From assembly GCF_001028665.1 (NCBI RefSeq), contig NZ_CP011504.1:1302001-1366000 (forward strand): a stretch of 64,000 nt of DNA, read 5' to 3'. The notes beneath the pieces were generated by a model. That model saw only the letters and a list, made by a program, of their open reading frames with translations. It searched no databases and had not been told where the DNA came from. The translations under genes and the position numbers were made by a program. The stretch comes from Burkholderia pyrrocinia. Lineage in GTDB: Bacteria > Pseudomonadota > Gammaproteobacteria > Burkholderiales > Burkholderiaceae. Positions 10,591 to 19,555 of the stretch are shown piece by piece (the first letter of the stretch is position 1; each line of letters opens with the position of its first letter).

Positions 10591-10642
10591 ATCGGACCGA
10601 ATGCGGATTCCGGAATCCATTCCGGGTCGCATGCGGTCCGAT
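10591..10642 (-). terminator. Long inverted repeat downstream of gntP
   Basis: Arms ATCGGACCG and CGGTCCGAT enclose a second perfect palindrome, GATTCCGGAATC, at 10606-10617. On the minus strand the structure is followed by TTCATTTCC, a moderately T-rich tail, so it may terminate the permease transcript. Confidence 0.4.
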
Positions 10643-10683
10643 CGTGACAGGCGGGTGCCGGCTGCGGCGATGCGGCCGGCCGG

Positions 10684-10708
10684 GAGGCGGCGTACGGAAC
10701 GCCGCCTC
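10684..10708 (-). terminator. Perfect 10-bp hairpin just after gntP stop
   Basis: GAGGCGGCGT and ACGCCGCCTC pair with a 5-base loop 10 bases past the permease stop codon. There is no T-run, so this is a 3'-end stabilising hairpin or part of a two-step terminator with the repeat at 10591. Confidence 0.45.
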
Positions 10709-10718
10709 ATGCAGGTAC

Positions 10719-12122
10719 TTACACAAGCCCCGTCGTGTAATACACGGCGATCACGAAGAACACCGCGAGCGTCTTGATGACGGTGACCGCGAAGATGTCG
10801 CGATACGACTCGCGGTGCGTGAGGCCCGTGACCGCGAGCAGCGTGATGACCGCGCCGTTGTGCGGCAGCGTGTCCATGCCGCCGCTCGCCATTGCGACGA
10901 CCCGGTGCAACACGTCCATCGGAATGTTGGCTGCCTGCGCGCCCTTGATGAACAGGTCCGACATCGCGGCGAGCGCGATGCTCATGCCGCCCGACGCCGA
11001 GCCCGTGATGCCGGCGAGCGAGCTGACCGACACGGCCGCGTTGACGAGCGGGTTCGGGATGCTTTTCAGCGCATCGCCGACGACCAGGAAGCCAGGCAGC
11101 GCGGCGATCACGCCGCCGAAGCCGTACTCCGACGCGGTGTTCATCGCGGCGAGCAGTGCGCCGCCGACGGCGGCTTTCGAGCCGGCCGCGAAGCGGTCGC
11201 TGACGCGATTGAACGCGGTCAGCACGACCAGCACGATGCCGAGCAGCAGCGCGGCCTCGACCGACCAGATCGCGACGACGGTCTTGATCGACGTCGTCAC
11301 CGGCGTGTGCACGCCCGGCAGCACGTCCGGCGCGACCGTGTACGACGCGGCGCCGTACCACTGCGGGATCAGCTTCGTGAACAGGAAGTTCGACACGCCG
11401 ACGAGGATCAGCGGCAGGATCGCGAGCGCCGGGTGCGGCAGCGACGTCGCCTCGACGCGCTCCGGCTCGTTGACGAGCGACGTGCCGTAGCCTTCGCCCT
11501 TCGCCATCGCCGAGCGGCGGCGCCATTCCAGATAAGAGAGGCCGACGGCAACGATGAACAGCGAGCCGATCGTGCCCAGTGCCGGTGCGGCCCACGCGGT
11601 GGTCTTGAAGAACGTGGTCGGGATGATGTTCTGGATCTGCGGCGTGCCGGGCAGCGAATCCATCGTGAACGAGAACGCGCCGAGCGCGATCGCGCCGGGC
11701 ATCAGCCGCTTCGGAATGTTGCTCTGGCGATAGAGTTCGGCCGCGAACGGATAGACCGCGAACACCACGACGAACAGCGACACGCCGCCATAGGTGAGCA
11801 GCGCGCACACCGCGACGATCACCGCGTTCGCGCGCGAGCGGCCGATGTAGCGGATCGCCGCATGGACGATCGACTCGGAGAACCCGGACAGTTCGATCAC
11901 CTTGCCGAACACTGCGCCGAGCATGAATACCGGGAAATACAGTTTGACGAAGCCGACCATCTTCTCCATGAAGATGCCGGAGAAGACCGGTGCGACGGCG
12001 GCGGGTTCGGTCAGGAGCACCGCGCCGAGTGCGGCGATCGGCGCGAACAGGATCACGCTGTAGCCGCGATACGCGGCGTACATCAGGAACGCCAGCGCGG
12101 CGAGGACGATCACGAAAGACAA
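10719..12122 (-). CDS. GntP-family permease (gluconate/organic acid:H+ symporter type)
   Basis: A 467-residue inner-membrane permease with about 12 hydrophobic segments. It has GntP-family landmarks such as GGVSLFVVVFAVYPFA, MDSLPGTPQIQNIIPTTFF and the tail TGLTHRESYRDIFAVTVIKT. Family members import gluconate, hydroxy acids or short-chain acids; the substrate here is open. I place the start at the TTG at 12122 because AGGAGA stands 6 bases before it. An in-frame ATG at 12206 overlaps the sigma-54 promoter and would be untranscribed. The divergent sigma-54 activator at 12440 very probably controls it. Confidence 0.82.
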   Translation of the reverse strand: MSFVIVLAALAFLMYAAYRGYSVILFAPIAALGAVLLTEPAAVAPVFSGIFMEKMVGFVKLYFPVFMLGAVFGKVIELSGFSESIVHAAIRYIGRSRANAVIVAVCALLTYGGVSLFVVVFAVYPFAAELYRQSNIPKRLMPGAIALGAFSFTMDSLPGTPQIQNIIPTTFFKTTAWAAPALGTIGSLFIVAVGLSYLEWRRRSAMAKGEGYGTSLVNEPERVEATSLPHPALAILPLILVGVSNFLFTKLIPQWYGAASYTVAPDVLPGVHTPVTTSIKTVVAIWSVEAALLLGIVLVVLTAFNRVSDRFAAGSKAAVGGALLAAMNTASEYGFGGVIAALPGFLVVGDALKSIPNPLVNAAVSVSSLAGITGSASGGMSIALAAMSDLFIKGAQAANIPMDVLHRVVAMASGGMDTLPHNGAVITLLAVTGLTHRESYRDIFAVTVIKTLAVFFVIAVYYTTGLV

Positions 12123-12189
12123 GGGGAGTCTCCTAATGGCTTTGATAGTTGTTCGATCGCGCGACGTGTCGCGGACCGGCTCAGGTTCG

Positions 12190-12205
12190 TGCAGGTTTCG
12201 TGCCA
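12190..12205 (-). promoter_or_regulatory. Sigma-54 promoter of the GntP permease gene
   Basis: On the minus strand the sequence is TGGCACG-AAAC-CTGCA, against the consensus TGGCACG-N4-TTGCW: one mismatch, with both invariant GG and GC present at correct spacing. The transcript would begin near 12180, about 57 bases before the TTG start. Confidence 0.8.
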
Positions 12206-12288
12206 TCGGCCGGATTGCGCCGCCGGACGTGGGTCCGCCGGAGACCGGCGGGGCCGCGCCGGTCCATGTCTGACGATTCTACAGAAAA

Positions 12289-12406
12289 CGTCTCGATCCG
12301 GAGACGATATGGCTGTCCGGCCAGCCTGCAAAATCGGGCAGGGCTTTTCCGGACAACGCATTGTGGCGTGTCTCCAAAGTGAGATAATCCGTCTCGTTCC
12401 GGAGAC
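12289..12406. promoter_or_regulatory. Three activator sites GTCTC-N6-GAGAC
   Basis: Inverted repeats with the same 6-base spacer lie at 12289-12306 (CGTCTC-GATCCG-GAGACG), 12370-12385 (GTCTC-CAAAGT-GAGAT) and 12391-12406 (GTCTC-GTTCCG-GAGAC). The last two are centred 21 bp apart, two helical turns. They sit roughly 110-220 bp upstream of the sigma-54 promoter and directly before the divergent activator gene, the usual layout of enhancer sites. The binding protein is inferred. Confidence 0.72.
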
Positions 12407-12439
12407 ATCCGGTCGAAAATACACGGAGACGAAGACACG

Positions 12440-13927
<1,488 letters not shown>

Positions 13928-13981
13928 GCCGATCGGCGATGCCGATGCGGTCGGACGTGAAGCATCGAACAGGAGATCACG

Positions 13982-14509
13982 ATGAAGCGGATCGGCATCG
14001 CAGGATGCGTGACCATGTTGCTGGCGACCGCCGCGTTCGCGCAGTCCGGCGACGCGAACGTGCCCGAGGCGCGGCGCAACTGGTACAACGATCCGTTCAT
14101 TGCGCTGTCGCAGGACCTGGCCGAATGCCCGTTGCCGCTCGGCCCATGGATGACCCGCGCCGAGATGACGGACGACGCGCACTACCGCGCCGAACGCGGG
14201 ACGACCTGCTGGCTCGCCCACCGCTGCACGAAACCGAACTCGTATATGTATGACGCGGAGATCGGCGATGCCGCGAAGGCGCACTTCGCGGGCTCCGATC
14301 GCCTGCACGGTACGAGCCTGTGGATCACCGTGCAGCGGCGTTTTATCTATGTCGAAGGATGCGCGGATACGGCGTTCGATCGCCAGGCGTTGCAACGCGA
14401 ACTCGAGGCGCTTCCGGACGTCGAGCAGGTGTTCGTTCGCATCACCGACGATCCGCGCCGGAGCTTGCCGTACAAGGCGCGCGGGCAGCCTGGCCGCGCG
14501 CCGAACTGA
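13982..14509 (+). CDS. Secreted protein with BON-like domain
   Basis: A 175-residue exported protein with signal peptide ending AAFA, then a region with three cysteines (AECPLP, TTCWLAHRC). The C-terminal part, LWITVQRRFIYVEGCADT followed by helix and PDVEQVFVRI, resembles a BON domain, a fold linked to membrane or ligand binding in envelope proteins. AGGAG precedes the ATG. It may be co-transcribed with the small lipoprotein gene that starts 61 bases later. Function unknown. Confidence 0.65.
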   Translation: MKRIGIAGCVTMLLATAAFAQSGDANVPEARRNWYNDPFIALSQDLAECPLPLGPWMTRAEMTDDAHYRAERGTTCWLAHRCTKPNSYMYDAEIGDAAKAHFAGSDRLHGTSLWITVQRRFIYVEGCADTAFDRQALQRELEALPDVEQVFVRITDDPRRSLPYKARGQPGRAPN

Positions 14510-14570
14510 CGACGGAAGGGCCACGCATGGCATACTCGCGACATTCAAAAAATGGTTGACGGGAAGAACA

Positions 14571-14843
14571 ATGAAACACATGCTTGCGTCGGTCGGTCGG
14601 TGGCCTCGGGCGGCCGGATTGGTGGCTCTGGTTGCAGCGCTCGGCGGGTGCGGTGGCAGCGCGCCGCTGTTCACTTCGGACGGGCGTCCGACCACGCAAG
14701 TGCAATGCACCGGCAGCGGCTGGAGCAACTGCACGGACAATGCCCGGGCCATCTGCAACGGGGATTTCGAAGTGATCCAGCAATCGACTGATGACGCGTC
14801 GCGAAACCTTCTCTTCGCATGCAAGAAGAAAAGCGGTTATTGA
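14571..14843 (+). CDS. Small lipoprotein
   Basis: A 90-residue protein with a lipoprotein signal: basic start, hydrophobic LVALVAALGG and lipobox cysteine near residue 27. The mature part has four further cysteines (VQCTGSGWSNC, AICNGD, FACKKK) that could form two disulfides. GGGAAG lies before the ATG. No family is recognised. It probably sits on the periplasmic side of the outer membrane and may share a transcript with the preceding gene. Confidence 0.65.
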   Translation: MKHMLASVGRWPRAAGLVALVAALGGCGGSAPLFTSDGRPTTQVQCTGSGWSNCTDNARAICNGDFEVIQQSTDDASRNLLFACKKKSGY

Positions 14844-14946
14844 TCCCGACATGACCGGCTGAGGAGACCACGATCGGGCGAAGCGCTTTTCTGTTTGCTT
14901 AGAGTCACCTATTTTTCACGAATAACACTCACGGAGTCCCATCCAT

Positions 14947-15246
14947 ATGGCGACCTACAGGCAACTGACCGCGCAGCTCGAACGACTTCAGCAAAAGATC
15001 GACAAGGAACGCGAAAAGGCGATTGCCGACGCGATTGCCGATATCCGCGCGAAAATCGACGAATACGACATTACGCCGGAAGAGCTCGGTTTTCGTCCGG
15101 TGGGGTCCGCCGCCGCTACCGCGAAGCCGAAGCGTACGTTGCCGCCGAAATACCTGAACCCGAAGACGGGCGAAACCTGGAGTGGCCGCGGGCGGGCGCC
15201 GACGTGGCTCGGCAAGAACCGCGCACGTTTCCTGATCAAGGACTGA
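14947..15246 (+). CDS. H-NS-family nucleoid protein (short Bv3F type)
   Basis: A 99-residue H-NS-family protein. The N-terminal coiled coil (residues 1-45, rich in Q, K and E) would mediate oligomerisation. The DITPEELGF linker follows, and the C-terminal DNA-binding part has LPPKY-LNPKTGETWSGRGRAPTWL, the classic AT-minor-groove core around GRGR. Such proteins silence AT-rich DNA. CGGAG lies upstream of the ATG. A single copy of the GGTGAG-N6-CGGGAG repeat follows the stop codon directly, then a strong terminator. A divergent paralogue lies at 18832-19374 pointing toward it. Confidence 0.92.
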   Translation: MATYRQLTAQLERLQQKIDKEREKAIADAIADIRAKIDEYDITPEELGFRPVGSAAATAKPKRTLPPKYLNPKTGETWSGRGRAPTWLGKNRARFLIKD

Positions 15247-15264
15247 CTCCCGAAAAGCCTCACC
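15247..15264 (-). repeat. Single GGTGAG-N6-CGGGAG unit in hns 3' UTR
   Basis: On the plus strand CTCCCG-AAAAGC-CTCACC starts at the base after the hns stop codon. It is the same element, in the same orientation relative to its H-NS gene, as the 12-unit array beside the second H-NS gene. It lies before the terminator and is therefore transcribed with hns. Confidence 0.8.
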
Positions 15265-15280
15265 TTTCGTGCGTTGACTG

Positions 15281-15322
15281 ACGGTGCGAACGGCCATGCG
15301 GCCGTCGCACCGTTTTGTTTTT
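15281..15322 (+). terminator. Rho-independent terminator of hns
   Basis: Arms ACGGTGCG-ACGGCC and GGCCGT-CGCACCGT pair over 14 bp, with one bulged A and a 4-base loop. The run TTTGTTTTT follows. It stands 35 bases after the stop codon. Confidence 0.9.
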
Positions 15323-15547
15323 GTGCCGCTGCCGTGCAATTCCCGTTGACGAATGGAAGTGCAATGCCGCGCGATTAACGGATCCCGTTTTGCGAATTCG
15401 CCGCGATTAGGCTGCCTATCGCGGTCAATTGCGGTAAACAACCGTGCAATTGCGCAGTGCATGCGCATTGGCATTCGCGATTTCCGCGGTGCAGATGCAC
15501 CGCGGATTCCCATCACCTTTCGCGCGCTTGCGCGTTGTGCCGTGCAA

Positions 15548-15587
15548 TTCCCGAAGATACTCACCCTGGCTCCTGTAAATCCTCACC
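15548..15587 (-). repeat. Two tandem GGTGAG-N6-CGGGAG units
   Basis: On the plus strand TTCCCG-AAGATA-CTCACC (15548-15565) is followed after 4 bases by CTCCTG-TAAATC-CTCACC (15570-15587), a 22-bp period. Orientation is the same as the unit at 15247 and opposite to the array at 18468 on the map. Confidence 0.7.
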
Positions 15588-15821
15588 TTTGAGGAAGCGG
15601 CGGCAGCGTCGCGCCGCGTTGCTTGCGGCATGCTGCGATGTCGGGCCGCGCCTGTATTGCAGGTCCATGGTGCGAGCGTTGACGTTCGTCGGGTAGTCGG
15701 CCGTTCGGCATATAGGCAGCCGCATGCGCTTCGCCTATGCTTGGGGTTCGCGTCGAGCGGCGCACGGCCCGTCCGTGCCGTATGCCGCTCGGGTCGCCTT
15801 TCGTTACCGCAGGGAGCCGAT

Positions 15822-18179
15822 GTGACCGTTCGCCATCTCGATGCGTTGTTCCAGCCCAAGTCCGTTGCGGTCGTCGGCGCGTCGTCGCGCGCGGGCAGTA
15901 TCGGCGCGATGGTGTGGTCGCGTGTGCTCGACGGCGCGTTCGACGGACCCGTGTGGCCCGTCAATCCGAAATACCGGGAGCTGAACGGGCATACGGTCGT
16001 CTCCGACGTCGACCGGCTGCCCGCGCCGCCATCGGTAGCCGTGATCTGCACGCCGCCCGCGACCTGGGCCGGCATCGTGCGCAAGCTCGGCGAGCTCGGC
16101 ACGCGCGTCGCGGTGATCGTCGGTGAGGCGCGCACGGATGCCGATCTCACCGCGCTCGATCGCACGCTGAAGGCGGCAAAGCCATTCGTGCTCCGTATCG
16201 TCGGGCCCGGTAGCCTCGGTGTGCTGTCGCCCGCGCGGCATGCGCATTTCGGCGCACCGGCCTATACGGCGCGCTCGGGCGGCGTCGCATGGGTGTCGCA
16301 ATCGAACGCGTTGACGAACGCGGTGCTCGGCTGGGCCGATGCGCGGGGCCTCGGCTTTTCGCATGTCGTCGCGCTCGGCAGCGAGTCCGACGTCGATGCG
16401 GGCGACGTGCTCGATTATCTTGCGAGCGACCCCGGCACGCGTGCGATCCTGCTCGAACTCGATACCGTGCGCGCGGCACGCAAGTTCATGTCGGCCGCGC
16501 GCGCGGCCGCACGCAACAAGCCGGTGCTCGCGTTGCGCACCGGGCGTACCGATCCCGGCGACGCACTCTATACGGCGGCGTTTCAGCGCGCGGGGATGGT
16601 GCGCGTCGATGCGCTCGACGACCTGCTCGACGAGATCGAGACCCTCGGCGTCGGCCGTGTCTCAGCGCGCGGCGCGGCGACGCTCGTGACGAGCGACGCG
16701 GGCGTCGCGAAACTCGCGGTCGATGCGGTCGCGGAGGTGCGCGTCGCGCTCGCCGACTGGTCGCCGGCGGCAACGTCGGCCGTATCGGCCGCGCTGCCGC
16801 ACCTGACTGCGCCCGGCAATCCGCTGACGCTGGGCGACGATGCGCGCCCCGAGCACTTCGCCGCGGCGATCGAGGCGCTCGCGCCATTCCCGCAAACAGG
16901 CACGCTGTTCGTCGTCCATTCGACGTCCCATAGCGCGCCGGCCGATTCGGTCGCGCGCACGCTGATCGAATCGCGACAGCACGCGCATCGCGGCATCCTC
17001 GCGTGTTTCTTCGGTGCGGTCGACGCGGCGACGCGCGATGCGCTGCACGCGAACGGCATTCCCGTGCACACAACGCCGCAGCGGCTCGCGCGCGCGTATG
17101 CGCGTCTCGTCGACTACAGCCTCGGGCGGCAACTGCTGATGCAGACGCCCGAGGGCACGCCGCTGCAGCCGGCCGAGTGCGTCGCGTCCGCACAGGCCGA
17201 CGCGCGCCGGATGGTCGAAGCCGGCCAGCATGAACTGGCCGGCGACGCCGCGCTGCGCTGGCTGTCCCATTTCGGCCTGCAGGGCGAGCAGGCCGGCGAG
17301 CCGGCCGGCGCGAAAGTCGTCGATGTCACGGTCGACATGTACGACGATTCGAACTTCGGGCCGGTGTTTCGCTATGCCGTGCCGCCTGCGGACGGCGTGT
17401 CGGCGCCGTTCGTCGTCTACGGCCTGCCGCCGCTGAACACCGTGCTCGCCCGCGCGGTGATGGAACGCTCGCCGTATGCGCGCAGCACGCCCGTCGAGCC
17501 GACGCTCGACGCGTTGACGGCGCTGTCGCAGGTCGTCTGCGACGTTCGCGAAGTCGTCGCGATGTCCGTCACGCTGCGCGTGTTGTCCGACCGCGCGCAG
17601 GTGATCGCGCCGCGCATCACGCTGGCTACGGGGCGCAGCCGGCTTGCGATCATGCCGTATCCACGCCACCTCGAGCAGACGCTCGAGTGGCGCGGCGAGA
17701 CGGTAACGATTCGTCCGATCCGTCCGGAAGACGAGGCCGCGCATAACGAACTGCTCGGCGCGATGACGCCGGACGATCTGCGAATGCGTTTCTTCGGCGC
17801 GGTGCGCAGCTTCGATCATTCGCAGGTGGCCCGCATGACGCAGATCGACTACGACCGTGAGATGGCCTTCATCGTGTCGTTCACCGATATGTCGGGGCGT
17901 GACCATACGCTCGCGGTCGCACGCGCGGTCGCCGATCCCGACAACGAGACGGCGGAGTTCGCGATCGCGGTGAGGCCCGATCAGAAGGGCAAGGGGCTCG
18001 GCCGGCTGATGATGACCCGCATCATCGACTACGCACGCTCGCGCGGAACCGCATGGATGATCGGCGAGGCGCTGCGCGAGAACTCGGCGATGATCTCGCT
18101 CGCGAAGTCGTGCGGTTTTGCGGTGTCGACGACGGAGGAGCCCGGCGTAGTGGGCTTCAGGATGAAGTTGCAGCAGTAG
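15822..18179 (+). CDS. Pat-type protein acyltransferase: NDP-forming acyl-CoA synthetase-like domains fused to GNAT
   Basis: A 785-residue fusion. Residues 1-130 form a CoA-binding Rossmann fold (SVAVVGASSRAGSIGAMVW). Residues 140-450 are succinyl-CoA-ligase-like domains (WVSQSNALTNAV, ALGSESDVDAGDVLDYL). A shortened ATP-grasp-like part follows, and from about 625 a GNAT domain opens VTIRPIRPEDE and carries GKGLGRLMM. This is the architecture of Pat/YfiQ, which acetylates lysines on enzymes such as acetyl-CoA synthetase. YfiQ is about 886 residues, so about 100 are missing, chiefly from the ATP-grasp region. Start GTG at 15822 follows AGGGAG. It lies between two convergent H-NS-family genes. 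Confidence 0.83.
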   Translation: MTVRHLDALFQPKSVAVVGASSRAGSIGAMVWSRVLDGAFDGPVWPVNPKYRELNGHTVVSDVDRLPAPPSVAVICTPPATWAGIVRKLGELGTRVAVIVGEARTDADLTALDRTLKAAKPFVLRIVGPGSLGVLSPARHAHFGAPAYTARSGGVAWVSQSNALTNAVLGWADARGLGFSHVVALGSESDVDAGDVLDYLASDPGTRAILLELDTVRAARKFMSAARAAARNKPVLALRTGRTDPGDALYTAAFQRAGMVRVDALDDLLDEIETLGVGRVSARGAATLVTSDAGVAKLAVDAVAEVRVALADWSPAATSAVSAALPHLTAPGNPLTLGDDARPEHFAAAIEALAPFPQTGTLFVVHSTSHSAPADSVARTLIESRQHAHRGILACFFGAVDAATRDALHANGIPVHTTPQRLARAYARLVDYSLGRQLLMQTPEGTPLQPAECVASAQADARRMVEAGQHELAGDAALRWLSHFGLQGEQAGEPAGAKVVDVTVDMYDDSNFGPVFRYAVPPADGVSAPFVVYGLPPLNTVLARAVMERSPYARSTPVEPTLDALTALSQVVCDVREVVAMSVTLRVLSDRAQVIAPRITLATGRSRLAIMPYPRHLEQTLEWRGETVTIRPIRPEDEAAHNELLGAMTPDDLRMRFFGAVRSFDHSQVARMTQIDYDREMAFIVSFTDMSGRDHTLAVARAVADPDNETAEFAIAVRPDQKGKGLGRLMMTRIIDYARSRGTAWMIGEALRENSAMISLAKSCGFAVSTTEEPGVVGFRMKLQQ

Positions 18180-18467
18180 CGTCTGCCTGCCGCGTGAAGC
18201 GCGGCGTCATCGTATGCGGTCGATGGCGCCAGTCCTTCATCGCAGTACGCATCCGTTCATTCAGGGATGCAAAGCATTTAAGCCGGTCTCTTGTACGAAA
18301 CGCCCAGACGTATCGGGGCCGTTCGCATTGGCGATATCGATGGCCGCATAGCTTCAGGAGGCGCTTGCTGTGTGCCGCGCTATCCGCTCCGCACGGCCGT
18401 TTCACGCGATGTGTTCACGTGCATTCGCAACTGCATTCCGGCCTCGCCAATTCGGCATCACCGCAAA

Positions 18468-18743
18468 GGTGAGACTTTTCGGGAGCTGCGAGTGAGCTTT
18501 TCCGGGGATGCGTGGTGAGCCGATACGGGAGCGTTCGGTGAGCCTTCCCGGGAGCGGCTGGTGAGCACCTGCGGGAGGCGCTGGTGAGCCTTTCCGGGAC
18601 GTGTTGGTGAGGGTCTGCGGGAGGGTTCGGTGAGGACATTCGGGAGACTTTGGTGAGGGTCTCCAGGAGCCTTGGGTGAGCTTTTTCGGGAAGTGTTGGT
18701 GAGTGCTTGCGGGACACCAAGGTGAGACTTTTCGGGAGCATGC
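18468..18743 (+). repeat. Twelve-unit 23-bp phased array, GGTGAG-N6-CGGGAG-N5
   Basis: Units start at 18468, 18491, 18514, 18537, 18560, 18583, 18606, 18629, 18652, 18675, 18698 and 18721, with no insertion or deletion in the 23-bp period. GGTGAG is perfect in 11 of 12 units. The second block is exactly CGGGAG in 7 units and begins CGGGA in 10. The N6 and N5 spacers vary freely, except that the first and last units share ACTTTT. The conserved blocks start 12 then 11 bases apart. The array lies 88 bases beyond the stop of the minus-strand H-NS-family gene, after two hairpins. The same motif follows the other H-NS gene. Selection on motif and phase is implied; the binding partner is unknown. 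Confidence 0.92.
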
Positions 18744-18768
18744 GGACGCACCGCTCCCGCGAGTGCGG

Positions 18769-18823
18769 CGCCGGCCAATGCCGGCGTCACACGCGGGTGC
18801 GGGCACGCATGAACCGTGCCCGC
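18769..18823 (-). terminator. Two perfect hairpins between hns2 stop and the array
   Basis: Just after the stop, GCGGGCACG/CGTGCCCGC (18799-18823) pairs over 9 bp with a 7-base loop. Then CGCCGGC/GCCGGCG (18769-18786) pairs over 7 bp with loop CAAT. Neither has a T-run, so intrinsic termination is doubtful; transcription may run into the array. Confidence 0.55.
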
Positions 18824-18831
18824 GCTCAGAT

Positions 18832-19374
18832 TCAGGCAGCGAGTTTCGATGCCGCGTCGTTCACCTGGTCGCGCGAAATCGCGAGTTCCTCGAGGTGCGG
18901 ATCGGCATAGACTGCGCCGGTTTCGCGCTCGAGGCGGGCGATCGTCAGCGCGCAACGCGCGGTGTCCTTCGGCATTGCGATGAAACGCTTGACCGACTCG
19001 CCGGACGTGAATGCTTCGAACAGCGCGCCGCGCACGTCGTCCGGAAGCGTCTTGGTCCACTGGTACGGCTTGCCGTTGAACGTGATCGACGGCGGCAGCG
19101 TGCGTTCCTTCTTGGTCGCGGTGATGAGCCCGTAGGTGCGGGCCGCATCGCCGATCTGCTCGGGCGAGAAGAGTTCGTCGGGCGTGATGTCGAACTGCTC
19201 GATGTAGTTCTCGATCGCCTGCATCGCGGCGGTACGATCGTCGCGCTTCTTCTGCGCGCGCGCGACGATATCGCGCAGCTCGTCCGCCTCTTCGGGCGTG
19301 ATCGTGAAGCTTGCCTGCTTCTGCTGAAGTTCGGAGAAACGCTGGAATTCTTGATCGTTCAGAAGTTTGGCCAT
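18832..19374 (-). CDS. Divergent H-NS-family protein without the GRGR DNA-binding core
   Basis: A 180-residue protein. Helical N-terminus, then YIEQFDITPDELF, matching YDITPEEL of the H-NS protein at 14947. KKERTLPPSITFNGKPYQW matches the KPKRTLPPKY...GETW block of that protein. The following GRGRAPxW core is replaced by TKTLPDDVRG, and about 65 extra residues follow (FIAMPKDTARCALTIARLERETG). This suggests an H-NS-like oligomerisation partner, an adaptor, or a protein with a different DNA preference. I start at the ATG at 19374; ten extra upstream residues are possible. Two hairpins and the 23-bp array lie downstream. Homology is inferred from these blocks only. Confidence 0.68.
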   Translation of the reverse strand: MAKLLNDQEFQRFSELQQKQASFTITPEEADELRDIVARAQKKRDDRTAAMQAIENYIEQFDITPDELFSPEQIGDAARTYGLITATKKERTLPPSITFNGKPYQWTKTLPDDVRGALFEAFTSGESVKRFIAMPKDTARCALTIARLERETGAVYADPHLEELAISRDQVNDAASKLAA

Positions 19375-19555
19375 GACATCCATCGGACACGACAACCGTG
19401 ACAACCGGCCGCCGTAGTTTTTGAGAGGGCCGCTATTCTAGCGTAGCGCCGTGTGCGCACGATATGGCACCGCGCATCGCGCACTGCACAGGTGTCGCGC
19501 GCGACCGGGCCGGCGCAACTGCGCCGTACCCGGTCCGCTTCGTCGAACCCGCGCG

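Larger units (their letters stand above)
10346..10718. other. Non-coding region between DUF4148 and gntP stop
   Basis: About 370 bases holding the DUF4148 promoter and the 3' side of the permease gene. Two hairpins are listed separately. Nothing else is supported. Confidence 0.6.
15265..15821. other. Non-coding region between hns and Pat-type gene
   Basis: It holds the hns terminator (15281-15322), then a degenerate repetitive stretch. GTGCAATTCCCG occurs at about 15332 and again at about 15543, CACCTTTCG occurs twice, and two further units of the hns-linked repeat end it (15548-15587). No gene is supported; the frame upstream of 15822 has no start signals. The promoter of the Pat-type gene must lie at its right end. 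Confidence 0.6.

Noticed and set aside
12123..12206. ATG start at 12206 for the GntP permease
   Set aside because: It overlaps the sigma-54 promoter and has no ribosome site; the TTG at 12122 does.
18468..18743. CRISPR array
   Set aside because: Unit is 23 bp in total with two short blocks, no long identical repeat, no unique spacers of 28-40 bp and no cas genes.
18415..18806. Open frames on the minus strand through the 23-bp array giving 23-residue repeats
   Set aside because: All three frames stay open because the repeat lacks stop codons; 23 bp is not a codon multiple and no start site is present.
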